A stretch of 64,000 nucleotides of DNA, taken from the NCBI RefSeq assembly GCF_000312425.1, contig NZ_HE997181.1:2440989-2504988 (forward strand), in the 5' to 3' direction. The stretch comes from Reyranella massiliensis 521. Its GTDB lineage: Bacteria > Pseudomonadota > Alphaproteobacteria > Reyranellales > Reyranellaceae. The number at the start of each line of letters is the position of its first letter. Position 1 is the stretch's first letter. The translations under genes and the position numbers were made by a program. Below are positions 44,055 to 51,862 of this stretch, one piece after another. The notes beneath the pieces are model-generated. The model had not been told where the DNA came from. It saw nothing but the letters and a program-made list of their open reading frames with translations, and made no database searches.

Positions 44055-44858
44055 ATGATCCGGTCCCTGGCCTTCAATCTCTATTTCTATGTCGGCACCC
44101 TGATCGCGGCGATCCTCGGCATCCTGCTGGTGCCGATCCCCACGCCGGTGCTGCTGCGCGGCCTGCTGCACTACTGGGCCCGGGCTGTCGTCTGGGGCAT
44201 GCGCTGGATCGGCGGCATGAAGGTCGAGGTGCGCGGCCGCCATAACTTGCCCAGGCACGGCCCGGTACTGCTGGCCAACAAGCACCACAGCGAATGCGAC
44301 GGCATTCTCCTTGCCGCGGAAATCCCCGGCATCGCCTTCGTCGCCTTGCAGGAGCTGTTCCGCTATCCGCTGATCGGCGCGATCCTCTATCGCCTGCAGA
44401 TGATCCGCGTCGACACCTGCGGCGGCGGCAAGGAACGCGAGAACCTGGCGCAGTTCGCCAAGCGCGCCTGCGACAGCGGCCGTCACATCGCGATCTATCC
44501 CGAGGGCCATCTGATGGCGCCGGGCGAACGCGAACGCTACCGCTCGGGCATCTTCTATCTCTATCGCGACCTGAACCTGCCGGTGACGCCGGTGGCGACG
44601 TCGGTCGGCCTGCTGTGGAACCGCCGCGACTGGTGGAAGAAGCCGGGCCGCGCGGCCATCGAGTTCCTGCCCGCCATCGAGACGGGCCTCGACAAGGCCA
44701 CCTTCATGCGCCGCCTGGAAGACGCCATCGAAACCGCGAGCGATCGACTGATCGCCGAGTGCTCGGGCCGTCCCTATGCGCCGAGCCAGCTCGTCCTGCG
44801 TTCGCAGGGCCAGTTGGGCATCGGCCAGCCGATCACCGCCCCTCGCGCAGCGCCTTGA
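44055..44858 (+). CDS. plsC: 1-acyl-sn-glycerol-3-phosphate acyltransferase family protein (PlsC)
   Basis: 267 residues with an N-terminal membrane helix (LYFYVGTLIAAILGILL). The acyltransferase motif HHSECD (H-x4-D) lies near residue 76, followed by the later motif YPEGH in place of the usual FPEGT. Expected to acylate lysophosphatidate to phosphatidate at the inner membrane. The last codons and stop lie inside a duplicated copy of the gmk 3' end, so the original C-terminus of plsC probably overlapped gmk tail-to-tail. No ribosome site is seen, consistent with a leaderless message. Confidence 0.9.
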   Translation: MIRSLAFNLYFYVGTLIAAILGILLVPIPTPVLLRGLLHYWARAVVWGMRWIGGMKVEVRGRHNLPRHGPVLLANKHHSECDGILLAAEIPGIAFVALQELFRYPLIGAILYRLQMIRVDTCGGGKERENLAQFAKRACDSGRHIAIYPEGHLMAPGERERYRSGIFYLYRDLNLPVTPVATSVGLLWNRRDWWKKPGRAAIEFLPAIETGLDKATFMRRLEDAIETASDRLIAECSGRPYAPSQLVLRSQGQLGIGQPITAPRAAP

Positions 44859-44917
44859 CGAAATCCGACAGGCCGAGCTGACGCTCGCGCTTCAGCCGCT
44901 CGGCCATCAGAATGGTC
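44833..44917 (-). pseudogene. Duplicated 3' fragment of gmk (left copy of an ~85-bp direct repeat)
   Basis: Encodes, on the minus strand, about the last 26 codons and stop of guanylate kinase (LMAERLKRERQLGLSDF to EGR). It is identical to 45754-45838 over the first 62 bp, then has five mismatches in 23 bp; those I placed in codons are synonymous (GAG/GAA, CGG/CGC, CTG/TTG, ATT/ATC). It overlaps the plsC stop. There is no upstream gmk sequence, so it is not expressed as gmk. Confidence 0.9.
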
Positions 44918-45753
44918 CTAATAGCCAAGCCCTGACTTAGAGCATCGATGGCAAACCAAGAAAGACCGGTCGGACAATGCTGCCTATGCGGGGACATCAC
45001 GCGCCTTTCCTTTGAGCACGTCCCGCCTCGCAGTGCATTCAACAACGATACTGTATTTCTCGCCGAGATAGAGCGACTGCTCGGCCACGACTGGTGGGCA
45101 GAGATGGACAAGGTGCCAGGCAAACGGCAGCAAGGAGGTGCTGGCCAGTACACTCTTTGCGAACCTTGCAATAACAAAACAGGAAGCTGGTATGGATCGG
45201 ACTACGTCCACCTAGCTCGGCGAGCTATGCCTGCCTTGGCACAGGCTGCAGCAGGCGAAGTTGTCGGAGTGTCAGTCGACATCCGTCCATTGCGCCTACT
45301 CAAACAAATTTTGGTTATGTTTTGTAGCGCGTGCGGACCAAACTTCGTGTTTCCAGAGCTGGCTAGGTATCTACTCAATCAAGAATCGCGAGAATTGCCC
45401 CCCGGCCACGACGTCTATTTAGGGCTTTATGACCGTGGCTCACGCGCCGCTCGTCAATCGGGCCTTACTGGACGCCTAGAGTTAGGCAATTCCCAGTGCG
45501 TCTACTCCGAAATTGCATTTCCGCCGCTGATACTGGTCATGACTGTGAACTCGCCAAGCCCTGATCCAAGACTCATGAGGGTAACTTGGTTCAATCAGTT
45601 CGGATGGCGTGATCGTTGGCAACAAATGCTCATCCTCGACTGCTTACAAGTTAACTCGCCATACCCGGCAAGCTACGCCACGCGAGAAGAGATCGAGAGA
45701 AACCGGTCTAGGCGTCTTCAATCAAAGGCGGTCGATTAGGGCAACCGATACCC
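44918..45753. mobile_element. Small genomic insertion at the gmk 3' end, bounded by direct repeats
   Basis: About 836 bp of visibly lower-GC DNA between the two copies of the gmk tail. The repeat offset is 921 bp. It carries one gene with atypical codon use and no integrase or transposase. Integration into a gene's 3' end with restoration of that end by the incoming copy is the pattern of site-specific integrative elements; this would be a minimal or decayed example. Confidence 0.6.
44948..45739 (+). CDS. HNH-like zinc-motif protein in the insertion, function unknown
   Basis: 263 residues. The N-terminus has CxxC (Cys11, Cys14), then FEHVPPRS with His24, then a second CxxC followed by Asn (C71-E-P-C74-N-N-K-T-G). 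This order (CxxC, EH-x-PPRS, CxxCN) matches HNH-type zinc-ribbon nucleases. The rest is unrecognised but conserved-looking, with Trp-rich segments (VTWFNQFGWRDRW). Codon use (many ATA/TTA/GTT/AGA-type and T-ending codons) and lower GC contrast with neighbours, indicating transfer. A nuclease or defence-type cargo is a guess, not shown. Confidence 0.75.
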   Translation: MANQERPVGQCCLCGDITRLSFEHVPPRSAFNNDTVFLAEIERLLGHDWWAEMDKVPGKRQQGGAGQYTLCEPCNNKTGSWYGSDYVHLARRAMPALAQAAAGEVVGVSVDIRPLRLLKQILVMFCSACGPNFVFPELARYLLNQESRELPPGHDVYLGLYDRGSRAARQSGLTGRLELGNSQCVYSEIAFPPLILVMTVNSPSPDPRLMRVTWFNQFGWRDRWQQMLILDCLQVNSPYPASYATREEIERNRSRRLQSKAVD

Positions 45754-45838
45754 TCACCGCCCCTCGCGCAGCGCCTTGACGAAATCCGACAGGCCGAGCT
45801 GACGCTCGCGCTTCAAGCGTTCGGCCATCAGGATGGCC
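45754..45838. repeat. Right copy of the gmk-tail direct repeat
   Basis: Forms the actual 3' end of the intact gmk gene. It matches 44833-44917 with 80 of 85 positions identical, the mismatches all lying in the 23 bp farthest from the stop codon. Confidence 0.9.
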
Positions 45839-46404
45839 TTGAGCTGCATGACGCTGGTGGCGATGTCCTTGTTGATGATCGTGTAGTCGTATTCGGCCCA
45901 GTGGCTCATCTCGTCGGCGGCCTTGGCCATGCGGCGCGCCACGATTTCGGGTGCGTCCTGCGCCCGCGAGATCAGGCGGCGTTCGAGGTCGCGCGTCGAC
46001 GGCGGCAGGATGAACACCGTCACCAGGTCGTCGCGGCCCTTCTCCTTGAGCTGCTGCGTGCCCTGCCAGTCGATGTCGAACAGCATGTCGCGTCCGGCCA
46101 TCAACGCCTCTTCGACCGGCTGGCTGGGCGTGCCGTAATAGTGGTCGAACACGCGGGCATGTTCGAGGAACTGGTCGCGCTCGATCATGTCGCGGAAGGT
46201 CGCCGCATCGACGAAGTGATAGTCGACGCCGCCCTGCTCGCCCGGACGGCGGTCGCGCGTGGTGCACGAGACGCTCAGCTGAATGTGGGGATCGTTCTCC
46301 AGGAGCTGCCGCGACAGGGTCGTCTTGCCGGCGCCCGACGGCGAGGACAGGACCAGCATCAGGCCGCGCCGCTGGATCATCGGCGCCTCGGCATCACTCG
46401 ACAT
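45754..46404 (-). CDS. gmk: Guanylate kinase
   Basis: 216 residues. The P-loop SSPSGAGKTTL, the GMP-binding TTRDRRPGEQGGVDYHF, and the lid region with the closing RRL-x-x-R segment are typical. It converts GMP to GDP. An ATG eight codons in (46380) is an alternative start. It overlaps the yicC gene by 11 bp. Its last ~85 bp are the right copy of the direct repeat, so the functional enzyme's C-terminus may derive from the inserted element. Confidence 0.96.
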   Translation of the reverse strand: MSSDAEAPMIQRRGLMLVLSSPSGAGKTTLSRQLLENDPHIQLSVSCTTRDRRPGEQGGVDYHFVDAATFRDMIERDQFLEHARVFDHYYGTPSQPVEEALMAGRDMLFDIDWQGTQQLKEKGRDDLVTVFILPPSTRDLERRLISRAQDAPEIVARRMAKAADEMSHWAEYDYTIINKDIATSVMQLKAILMAERLKRERQLGLSDFVKALREGR

Positions 46405-47290
46405 TCTGCACTTGCTCCCGCATGCGCTCTACGGCGCCTTTCAGATCGATGCCGATGCGCGTCAGCTCGATGTCGGCGGACTTCGAGCAGAGCGTATTGG
46501 CCTCGCGATTGAACTCTTGACAGAGGAAATCGAACTTGCGGCCCACCGGATTGTCGGCGCGCGCATCGGCCAGCAGGCTGCGCGCCTGCGCGATGTGGGC
46601 GGTGAGCCGGTCGAGTTCTTCGCGCACGTCGGCCTTGCCGACCAGCAGCGCCACTTCCTGCGCGAAACGTTCCTCCGACAGTGCCGGCACGCGCTCCAGC
46701 AACTCGGCAAGCTGTCCCTGGAAGCGCTGGCGCACGGTGCCCATCTGCGTCTGCGCCCGCTCGGCCGCGCGCACGCAGAGGCTTTCGATCTCCGCCACAT
46801 GGCCCTCGATCACGCCGGTCAGCGCCTTGCCTTCGGCAGCGCGGGCGGCGACCAGACTCTTCAGCGCTTCGTCGAGCGTCGACTGCAGCGCCTTGTCGAG
46901 CTTCGCCAATGCCTCTTCGCTCTCCGCACTGTCCTCTTCTTCCTCGATGACGCCGCGCACGCGCAGCAGGCCGTCGGCCGACGGGGCCGCGGCGCCGGTG
47001 GTGCGGCGCACTTCTTCGACCAAAGCGCCCAATTCGGCCAGCAACGTCCGGTTGATGCTGAGCGGCTTGCTCTGGCGTTCGCTCGCAATGGTAAGGGTGA
47101 GTGAAACATTGCCGCGCTTCACGCGCCCGCCGACCGCGGTTCGCGCCGGGTTTTCCAACCGCTCGAAGCCCTGCGGCACGCGGCAACGGATCTCGAGGTT
47201 GCGCCCATTGACGCTCCGCGCCTCCCAGACCCAGCGCCGTCGATCGTCCGATCCCTGCGCCCGGGAATAGCCCGTCATGCTCGCAATCAA
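46394..47290 (-). CDS. YicC family endoribonuclease
   Basis: 298 residues. The start is the TTG at 47290, preceded by GAGGATAAC at the right spacing and giving the standard family N-terminus (IASMTGYSRAQG); the ATG at 47317 would add a polar extension. Further landmarks are RSVNGRNLEIRCRVP, RGNVSLTL, the acidic EEEEDSAESEE loop, and the C-terminal FLCQEFNREANTLCSKS and IDLKGAVERMREQVQNVE. YicC proteins are stress-linked endoribonucleases. The gene overlaps gmk, an arrangement frequent in proteobacteria. Confidence 0.92.
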   Translation of the reverse strand: MIASMTGYSRAQGSDDRRRWVWEARSVNGRNLEIRCRVPQGFERLENPARTAVGGRVKRGNVSLTLTIASERQSKPLSINRTLLAELGALVEEVRRTTGAAAPSADGLLRVRGVIEEEEDSAESEEALAKLDKALQSTLDEALKSLVAARAAEGKALTGVIEGHVAEIESLCVRAAERAQTQMGTVRQRFQGQLAELLERVPALSEERFAQEVALLVGKADVREELDRLTAHIAQARSLLADARADNPVGRKFDFLCQEFNREANTLCSKSADIELTRIGIDLKGAVERMREQVQNVE

Positions 47291-47367
47291 GTTATCCTCG
47301 CTCCAATGGGCGTTCATGTCTCATTAGTGTACTGTCCGGCTAATTCAAATGGAGTTTCTCAGAATGA

Positions 47368-48627
47368 ATGATCGGGCTGGGGGCAAGCGTGGTTAAGCGC
47401 ACCGGGCTGAAGATCTTCTCAATTCTGGTCGGTATCGGGATTGCGCTGCTCTGCTTCGAGGTGGGTGCCACCGCATGGCTGACGTTGCGGGACGGAAAGT
47501 ACACGTCCGCTGCAAAGTTGTTCACCCAGAATACCAATACGTTCGTGGAAGCGGCTGCCCGAGAATCCGGCTGCCGCTACGGCGACACGTTGTTCCCGCA
47601 TCCCTACCTGGCTTTCGTCCACAGCAAGGGGCAGCCCTGCTCGCTGCGCAACATCAACAATATCGGTCTGTTCGGCGAGGACTTCCCGGACCAGCGGCGC
47701 ACCGATCGCTTCGTCGTCCTGCTGACCGGCGGATCGGTCGCCGCCCAGCTCGGCCAGATGTATCCCAAGCCGGCGCCGCGCTATCTCGAAGACGAGCTGA
47801 ACCGGAACTATGTCAGCCCCAACGGCAAGCCGTTTCTGGTTCTGAACGGCGGCGACGGTGCGTGGAAGCAGCCGCAGCAGACCATCCTGTTCTCGATCTA
47901 TGCCAACTTCGTCGACGCCGTTGTCACGCTCGACGGCTACAACGAACAGCTCATGATCCAGCCCGGCGTCGTGTCCCGCTTCGAGCTGCCGGGCAACAAC
48001 TTCCTCGACGCCAACCCGATCGCCGCCCAGGACGGCTTCGGCAAGGTGGTCGTGAGCTGGATGGCGGGGCGGGTCGCCGCCTGGATACAGAGCGGCTTCC
48101 TCGAAAACTCCCACGGCGCCTACCTGCTGGTCGAAGGCCTGTCGCAGCTCACCACCAAGACCGATCCGAGGACGGCCAAGCTGTTCTGGGAGATGATGAA
48201 GCTGCCGCAGGACATCTACGACGATCCGAACAAGCTGATGGCTCACCAGATCGAGCAGTACCGGAAGTACATCCGGATCATGGACATGACGGCCCGCCAC
48301 TACAACGTGAAGTCGATGTTCTTCCTGCAGCCCGTGCCCGCCGTCGACAAGCCGCTGACGGAAGAAGAGAAGCGCGCCACGCCGGACATGACCTACGGCA
48401 AACGCTATGTCGGAATCGTGCGCGATCTCGAAACGCTGAACGAAGGCGGCATTGCCGTGCGCAGCCTGCTCGACATCTATGCCGGCGAGAAGGAAACGAT
48501 CTACGCCGATTCGATTCACGCCTATCAGGCGCCGGACGGCGAAAGCCGCGGCTACCGCATCATGGCGGCGCGCATGGCGCGGGACATGGCGCAGGGCTGG
48601 GACCTGAAGGCGAAGGCCAAGCAGTAA
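47368..48627 (+). CDS. Membrane-anchored SGNH/GDSL-like hydrolase candidate
   Basis: 419 residues. A single hydrophobic segment near the N-terminus (about residues 15-38) anchors a large soluble part. LTGGSVAAQ (Ser123) matches the nucleophile block of SGNH hydrolases, and YADSIHAY near residue 381 gives the expected D-x-x-H pair, so a catalytic triad is present. Such proteins often add or remove acyl groups on surface glycans or alginate-like polymers. The ATG at 47368 and a GTG seven codons on are possible starts. It is divergent from yicC; an SDR gene follows 21 bp later. Confidence 0.65.
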   Translation: MIGLGASVVKRTGLKIFSILVGIGIALLCFEVGATAWLTLRDGKYTSAAKLFTQNTNTFVEAAARESGCRYGDTLFPHPYLAFVHSKGQPCSLRNINNIGLFGEDFPDQRRTDRFVVLLTGGSVAAQLGQMYPKPAPRYLEDELNRNYVSPNGKPFLVLNGGDGAWKQPQQTILFSIYANFVDAVVTLDGYNEQLMIQPGVVSRFELPGNNFLDANPIAAQDGFGKVVVSWMAGRVAAWIQSGFLENSHGAYLLVEGLSQLTTKTDPRTAKLFWEMMKLPQDIYDDPNKLMAHQIEQYRKYIRIMDMTARHYNVKSMFFLQPVPAVDKPLTEEEKRATPDMTYGKRYVGIVRDLETLNEGGIAVRSLLDIYAGEKETIYADSIHAYQAPDGESRGYRIMAARMARDMAQGWDLKAKAKQ

Positions 48628-48648
48628 AGCGATCGGGGCGTCCCAGGC

Positions 48649-49398
48649 ATGAAGAGCTTCACCGGCATCGTCATCACCGGCGCATCGAGCGGCATCGGCG
48701 AGGCAATCGCCCTCGACTATGCCCGGCCGGGCGCCGCGCTGGCCCTGACCGGCCGCGACGCAGAGCGCCTCGAAACCGTGGCCGGCGCCTGCCGCGCCAA
48801 AGGCGCCACCGTCTTCGCCGAGACCATCGACGTCGTCGAGCGCGAACGCTTCGCCGACTGGCTCAAGGCCTTCGACGACGCCCACCCGGTCGACTTGATC
48901 CTGGCCAATGCCGGCATCTCGGTCGACAAGGACAATTCTTCCATCGACGACTTCGCCGTCATCCGCCGCACCTTCGACGTCAACGTCTTCGGCGTGCTGA
49001 ACACCGTCGAGCCGCTGCTCGACCGCATGATCGCGCGCGGGCGCGGCCAGATCGCCGTCGTCTCCTCGCTGGCGGGCTTCATCGGCCTGCCCTATTCGGC
49101 GTCCTACAATGCCAGCAAGGCCGCCGTCCGCGTCTGGGGCGAGAGCCTGCGCTACGTGCTGAAGAAGCACGGCATCGGCGTCAGCGTGATCTGCCCCGGC
49201 TTCGTCGTGAGCCGCATGACGGCAAATGCGCCCTTTCCCATGCCCTTCCTGATGAGCTCGGCGCGCGCGTCGGCGATCATCCGCCGCGGCCTCGCCAACG
49301 ACCGCGCGCGCATCGCCTTCCCCATCGGCACCAAGGCCGCCGTCTGGCTCGGCTCCGTGCTGCCCGGCGGCTGGACCGCGCGGCTAATGGGCGCTTAA
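48649..49398 (+). CDS. SDR family NAD(P)-dependent oxidoreductase
   Basis: 249 residues. TGASSGIGEAIA at the start binds the cofactor, ILANAGIS follows near residue 85, the catalytic Ser lies in AVVSSLAGF, and YNASKAA gives the Tyr and Lys. The C-terminal FVVSRMTANAPFPMPFLMSSARAS suggests the group of lipid/steroid-type SDRs associated with membranes. The substrate is unknown. It lies 21 bp after the SGNH-like gene on the same strand and converges on the acyl-CoA dehydrogenase. Confidence 0.9.
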   Translation: MKSFTGIVITGASSGIGEAIALDYARPGAALALTGRDAERLETVAGACRAKGATVFAETIDVVERERFADWLKAFDDAHPVDLILANAGISVDKDNSSIDDFAVIRRTFDVNVFGVLNTVEPLLDRMIARGRGQIAVVSSLAGFIGLPYSASYNASKAAVRVWGESLRYVLKKHGIGVSVICPGFVVSRMTANAPFPMPFLMSSARASAIIRRGLANDRARIAFPIGTKAAVWLGSVLPGGWTARLMGA

Positions 49399-49405
49399 GC
49401 GCCCT

Positions 49406-50617
49406 CTAAGCGCCCGGCGTGATGTAGGGCGAGTCGGCGACGCGCCAGCGCGCCGGCGGTTCGGCACGGAAGATCTGGCGCAGGTGCACTTCGTCGGGGC
49501 CGTCGGCAATGCGCAGCATGCGCGCCACGGCGAAGGCACGGTGGATCGGCGCGTCGTCGCTGCCGCCCATGGCGCCGAACAGTTGCAGCGCGCGGTCGGC
49601 AATGCGCTGCGCCATCTCCGGCACCGCGACCTTGACCATCGACACGTCGCGCCACGCCGCATGATGGCCGTCGGTGTCCAGCCGTTCGGCGGTGCGCAGC
49701 ACCAGCAGCCGCGCCTGTTCGATCTCGATGCGAGACCGCGCGACCGCGTGCTGGGTCGCGTCGTAGTCGACCAGGGTGCGCCCGAAGGTGGTGCGCTCGG
49801 CGGCCCGCGCCATCATCAGTTCGACAAGCACCTCGCAGGTCCCGATGGCCCGCATGCAATGGTGCAGCCGCGCCGGCCCCAGCCGCACCTGCGCGGCGGC
49901 AAAGCCCTCGCCCTCTTCGCCCAGCAGGTTTTCCAGCGGCACGCGCACGTCGCGAAACTCCAGCTCGGCGATGGGCGCGATGCTGTCCTCCCATCCGAGG
50001 AAGCGCAGTTCGCGCACGACCTTCAGGCCTGGCGTATCCATCGGCACGATCACGCAGGAATGCCGGCCGGTGCGCGACGCTTCGGGACGCGAGACGCCCA
50101 TGACGATGACGAAGGCGCAATCGGGATGGGCGCCGCCGGTGATGTACCACTTGCGTCCGTCGACGACCCAGTCGCCGCCGTCGCGTCGCAGGCTGGTGGC
50201 GATATTGGTGGCGTCGGCGGACGCCACGTCGGGCTCGGTCATGCCGAAGGCGGAGCGGATGCGGCCGTCCAGCAGCGGCTCCAGCCAGCGCTGCTTCTGC
50301 GCCGGCGTCGCGGCATGCTGCAGCATGATCATGTTCGGGACATCGGGCGCCTGGCCGTTGAACACTTCCGACGCCCAGGGCAGGCGGCCCATGATCTCGG
50401 CAATCGGCGCATAATCGCGGTTGCTCAGGCGATCCGGCTGCCAGAGGTTCCACAGGCCCCGCTCGCGCGCCCGTGCCCGCAGTCCGGCGAGGAACGGCGG
50501 CGCTCCCGGATGTCTGGCAACGTGGGCCACCCACTCGCGATGCCGCGGCAGTATCTCCTCGTCGAAGAACGTCTCGACGGCCGCGCGCAACTCCGATGCG
50601 CCACCCGATGTCTTCAT
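49406..50617 (-). CDS. Acyl-CoA dehydrogenase family protein
   Basis: 403 residues from the ATG at 50617; the open frame to 50848 reads antisense/out of frame through the OsmC gene. FAD/substrate landmarks are AFGMTEPDVASADATNI, WYITGGAHPDCAFVIVMG, GEEGEGFAAAQVRLGPAR, RTTFGRTLVDYDATQH and LFGAMGGSDDAPIHRAF. It resembles the long-chain ACAD10/11-like branch. It would oxidise an acyl-CoA with electron transfer flavoprotein as acceptor. It is located 2 bp downstream of the osmC gene in the same direction. Confidence 0.92.
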   Translation of the reverse strand: MKTSGGASELRAAVETFFDEEILPRHREWVAHVARHPGAPPFLAGLRARARERGLWNLWQPDRLSNRDYAPIAEIMGRLPWASEVFNGQAPDVPNMIMLQHAATPAQKQRWLEPLLDGRIRSAFGMTEPDVASADATNIATSLRRDGGDWVVDGRKWYITGGAHPDCAFVIVMGVSRPEASRTGRHSCVIVPMDTPGLKVVRELRFLGWEDSIAPIAELEFRDVRVPLENLLGEEGEGFAAAQVRLGPARLHHCMRAIGTCEVLVELMMARAAERTTFGRTLVDYDATQHAVARSRIEIEQARLLVLRTAERLDTDGHHAAWRDVSMVKVAVPEMAQRIADRALQLFGAMGGSDDAPIHRAFAVARMLRIADGPDEVHLRQIFRAEPPARWRVADSPYITPGA

Positions 50618-50619
50618 CG

Positions 50620-51072
50620 CTAGCGAGCGCTCGTCTGGATCAGGATTTCCGACGTCAGCGTGCGATGCACGGGGCAGCGGTCGGCGATTTCCATCAGCCG
50701 CTTGCGTTGCGCGTCGTCGAGCGGTCCTTCGAGTTCGATGGTCCGCTGGATGCGGTCGACCTTGCCTTCCTTGGTCTCGCAGCTCTCGCAATCGGCCGCG
50801 TGAATCTTGCCGTGCTGGAGCTGCACCCTGACCTTCTCCAGCGGCCACTTCTTCTGCCGCGCATACATGCGCAGCGTCATCGCCGTGCAGGCGCCGAGGC
50901 CGGCCAGCAGATAGGCATAGGGATCGGGCCCGGTATCGTTGCCGCCCTTCGCGACCGGCTCGTCGGCCGCCAGCACATGCGCGCCGCTGCGCACCGTCTC
51001 GGAAAACGGTCCGGTCCCGTTATCCTCGACAACCACGATACCCGGCTCCACTGCGGTCGCGAGGTCGGCCAT
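50620..51072 (-). CDS. OsmC family peroxiredoxin-like protein
   Basis: 150 residues. The two reactive cysteines of the OsmC/Ohr superfamily are visible: Cys62 in [17 protein letters not shown] and Cys133 in ADRCPVHRT. Family members reduce organic hydroperoxides. Two additional cysteines (CESC, near residues 95-98) are unusual and may bind metal or form a disulfide. It is probably transcribed together with the acyl-CoA dehydrogenase gene that starts just after its stop, and preceded by the VWA protein gene 22 bp upstream. Confidence 0.9.
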   Translation of the reverse strand: MADLATAVEPGIVVVEDNGTGPFSETVRSGAHVLAADEPVAKGGNDTGPDPYAYLLAGLGACTAMTLRMYARQKKWPLEKVRVQLQHGKIHAADCESCETKEGKVDRIQRTIELEGPLDDAQRKRLMEIADRCPVHRTLTSEILIQTSAR

Positions 51073-51094
51073 GACGTTCTCCTTTGAAAGGCAA

Positions 51095-51799
51095 TCACTT
51101 CATCTGGTTGGTAAGCAGCGCCGCCGCGCCGCCCTGGTCCTTGCCGTATTTCAGCAGCGCAGCGCGGCCGCCTGCGGCATAGGCCGCCACCGCGCCCAGC
51201 AGGCGCTTGAGCTGGTCGGGGCTGGAGCGGTCGAACTTGCAATAAGCACCACGCGTCAGCTTGGCGATCTGCGGAAAGAGCCGCGATGCGGTGCGATCGT
51301 CGCCTTCCTGGAAAACGAACACCGGCAGGCCGAGCAGGCCCAACTGCCCCGCCTCGTGACCGACCGCATCGACATCCTCCTCGCAGCAGTCGCCCACGAA
51401 CACCACGGCATCGAGCCGGCTCTCGCGCTTCTGGTCTCCGGCATAGCTCAGGAGGCGCGCGATCTGCGTACGGCCGGCGAGGCAGCGCACCGCGCTCATC
51501 AGGCGCGCCAGCTCGCGGCCGTCCGATGTCCACTTGCTCACCTTGAATTCCTCGAAGCCGCGATAGAAGGCGAGCCGCACGTCGAGACCGCCCAGCGTAT
51601 CGGCGGCGACGAACATTTCGCCCTGGAGGGCGCAGGCATGGTCCCAGGTCGGTTCGCGGCTGGCCGTGGCATCCATCGCGAAGAGCAGCCGTCCGCGTCC
51701 GCCGGGCTTGGCCGCCGTCGGCAACTTGCCGACCTCGCGCACGAAGGCGTCGACTTCGTTCGCACCTGCAGAAGACGGAAGTTTGCGATCGCCGATCAC
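51095..51799 (-). CDS. VWA-domain protein of unknown function
   Basis: 234 residues. A von Willebrand A-like fold begins at LLFAMDATASREPTW, which carries a MIDAS-like D-x-T-x-S (Asp43, Thr45, Ser47). Later strands are VRLAFYRGFEEFKVS and LDAVVFVGDCCEEDVD. It ends with a helix-rich part and no signal peptide, so a cytoplasmic role is likely. No partner MoxR-type ATPase is adjacent. It lies upstream of osmC on the same strand and is divergent from an MFS gene across 63 bp. Confidence 0.78.
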   Translation of the reverse strand: MIGDRKLPSSAGANEVDAFVREVGKLPTAAKPGGRGRLLFAMDATASREPTWDHACALQGEMFVAADTLGGLDVRLAFYRGFEEFKVSKWTSDGRELARLMSAVRCLAGRTQIARLLSYAGDQKRESRLDAVVFVGDCCEEDVDAVGHEAGQLGLLGLPVFVFQEGDDRTASRLFPQIAKLTRGAYCKFDRSSPDQLKRLLGAVAAYAAGGRAALLKYGKDQGGAAALLTNQMK

Positions 51800-51862
51800 G
51801 TCCTTTGACCCTCCGTTATCCGTTCAATATGGTGCACGCGCGCAGTCGCGCCAACACGAAGC

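Noticed and set aside
44833..44917. The left gmk fragment considered as a real small gene
   Set aside because: It lacks a start and the kinase core; it is explained fully as a duplicated 3' end.
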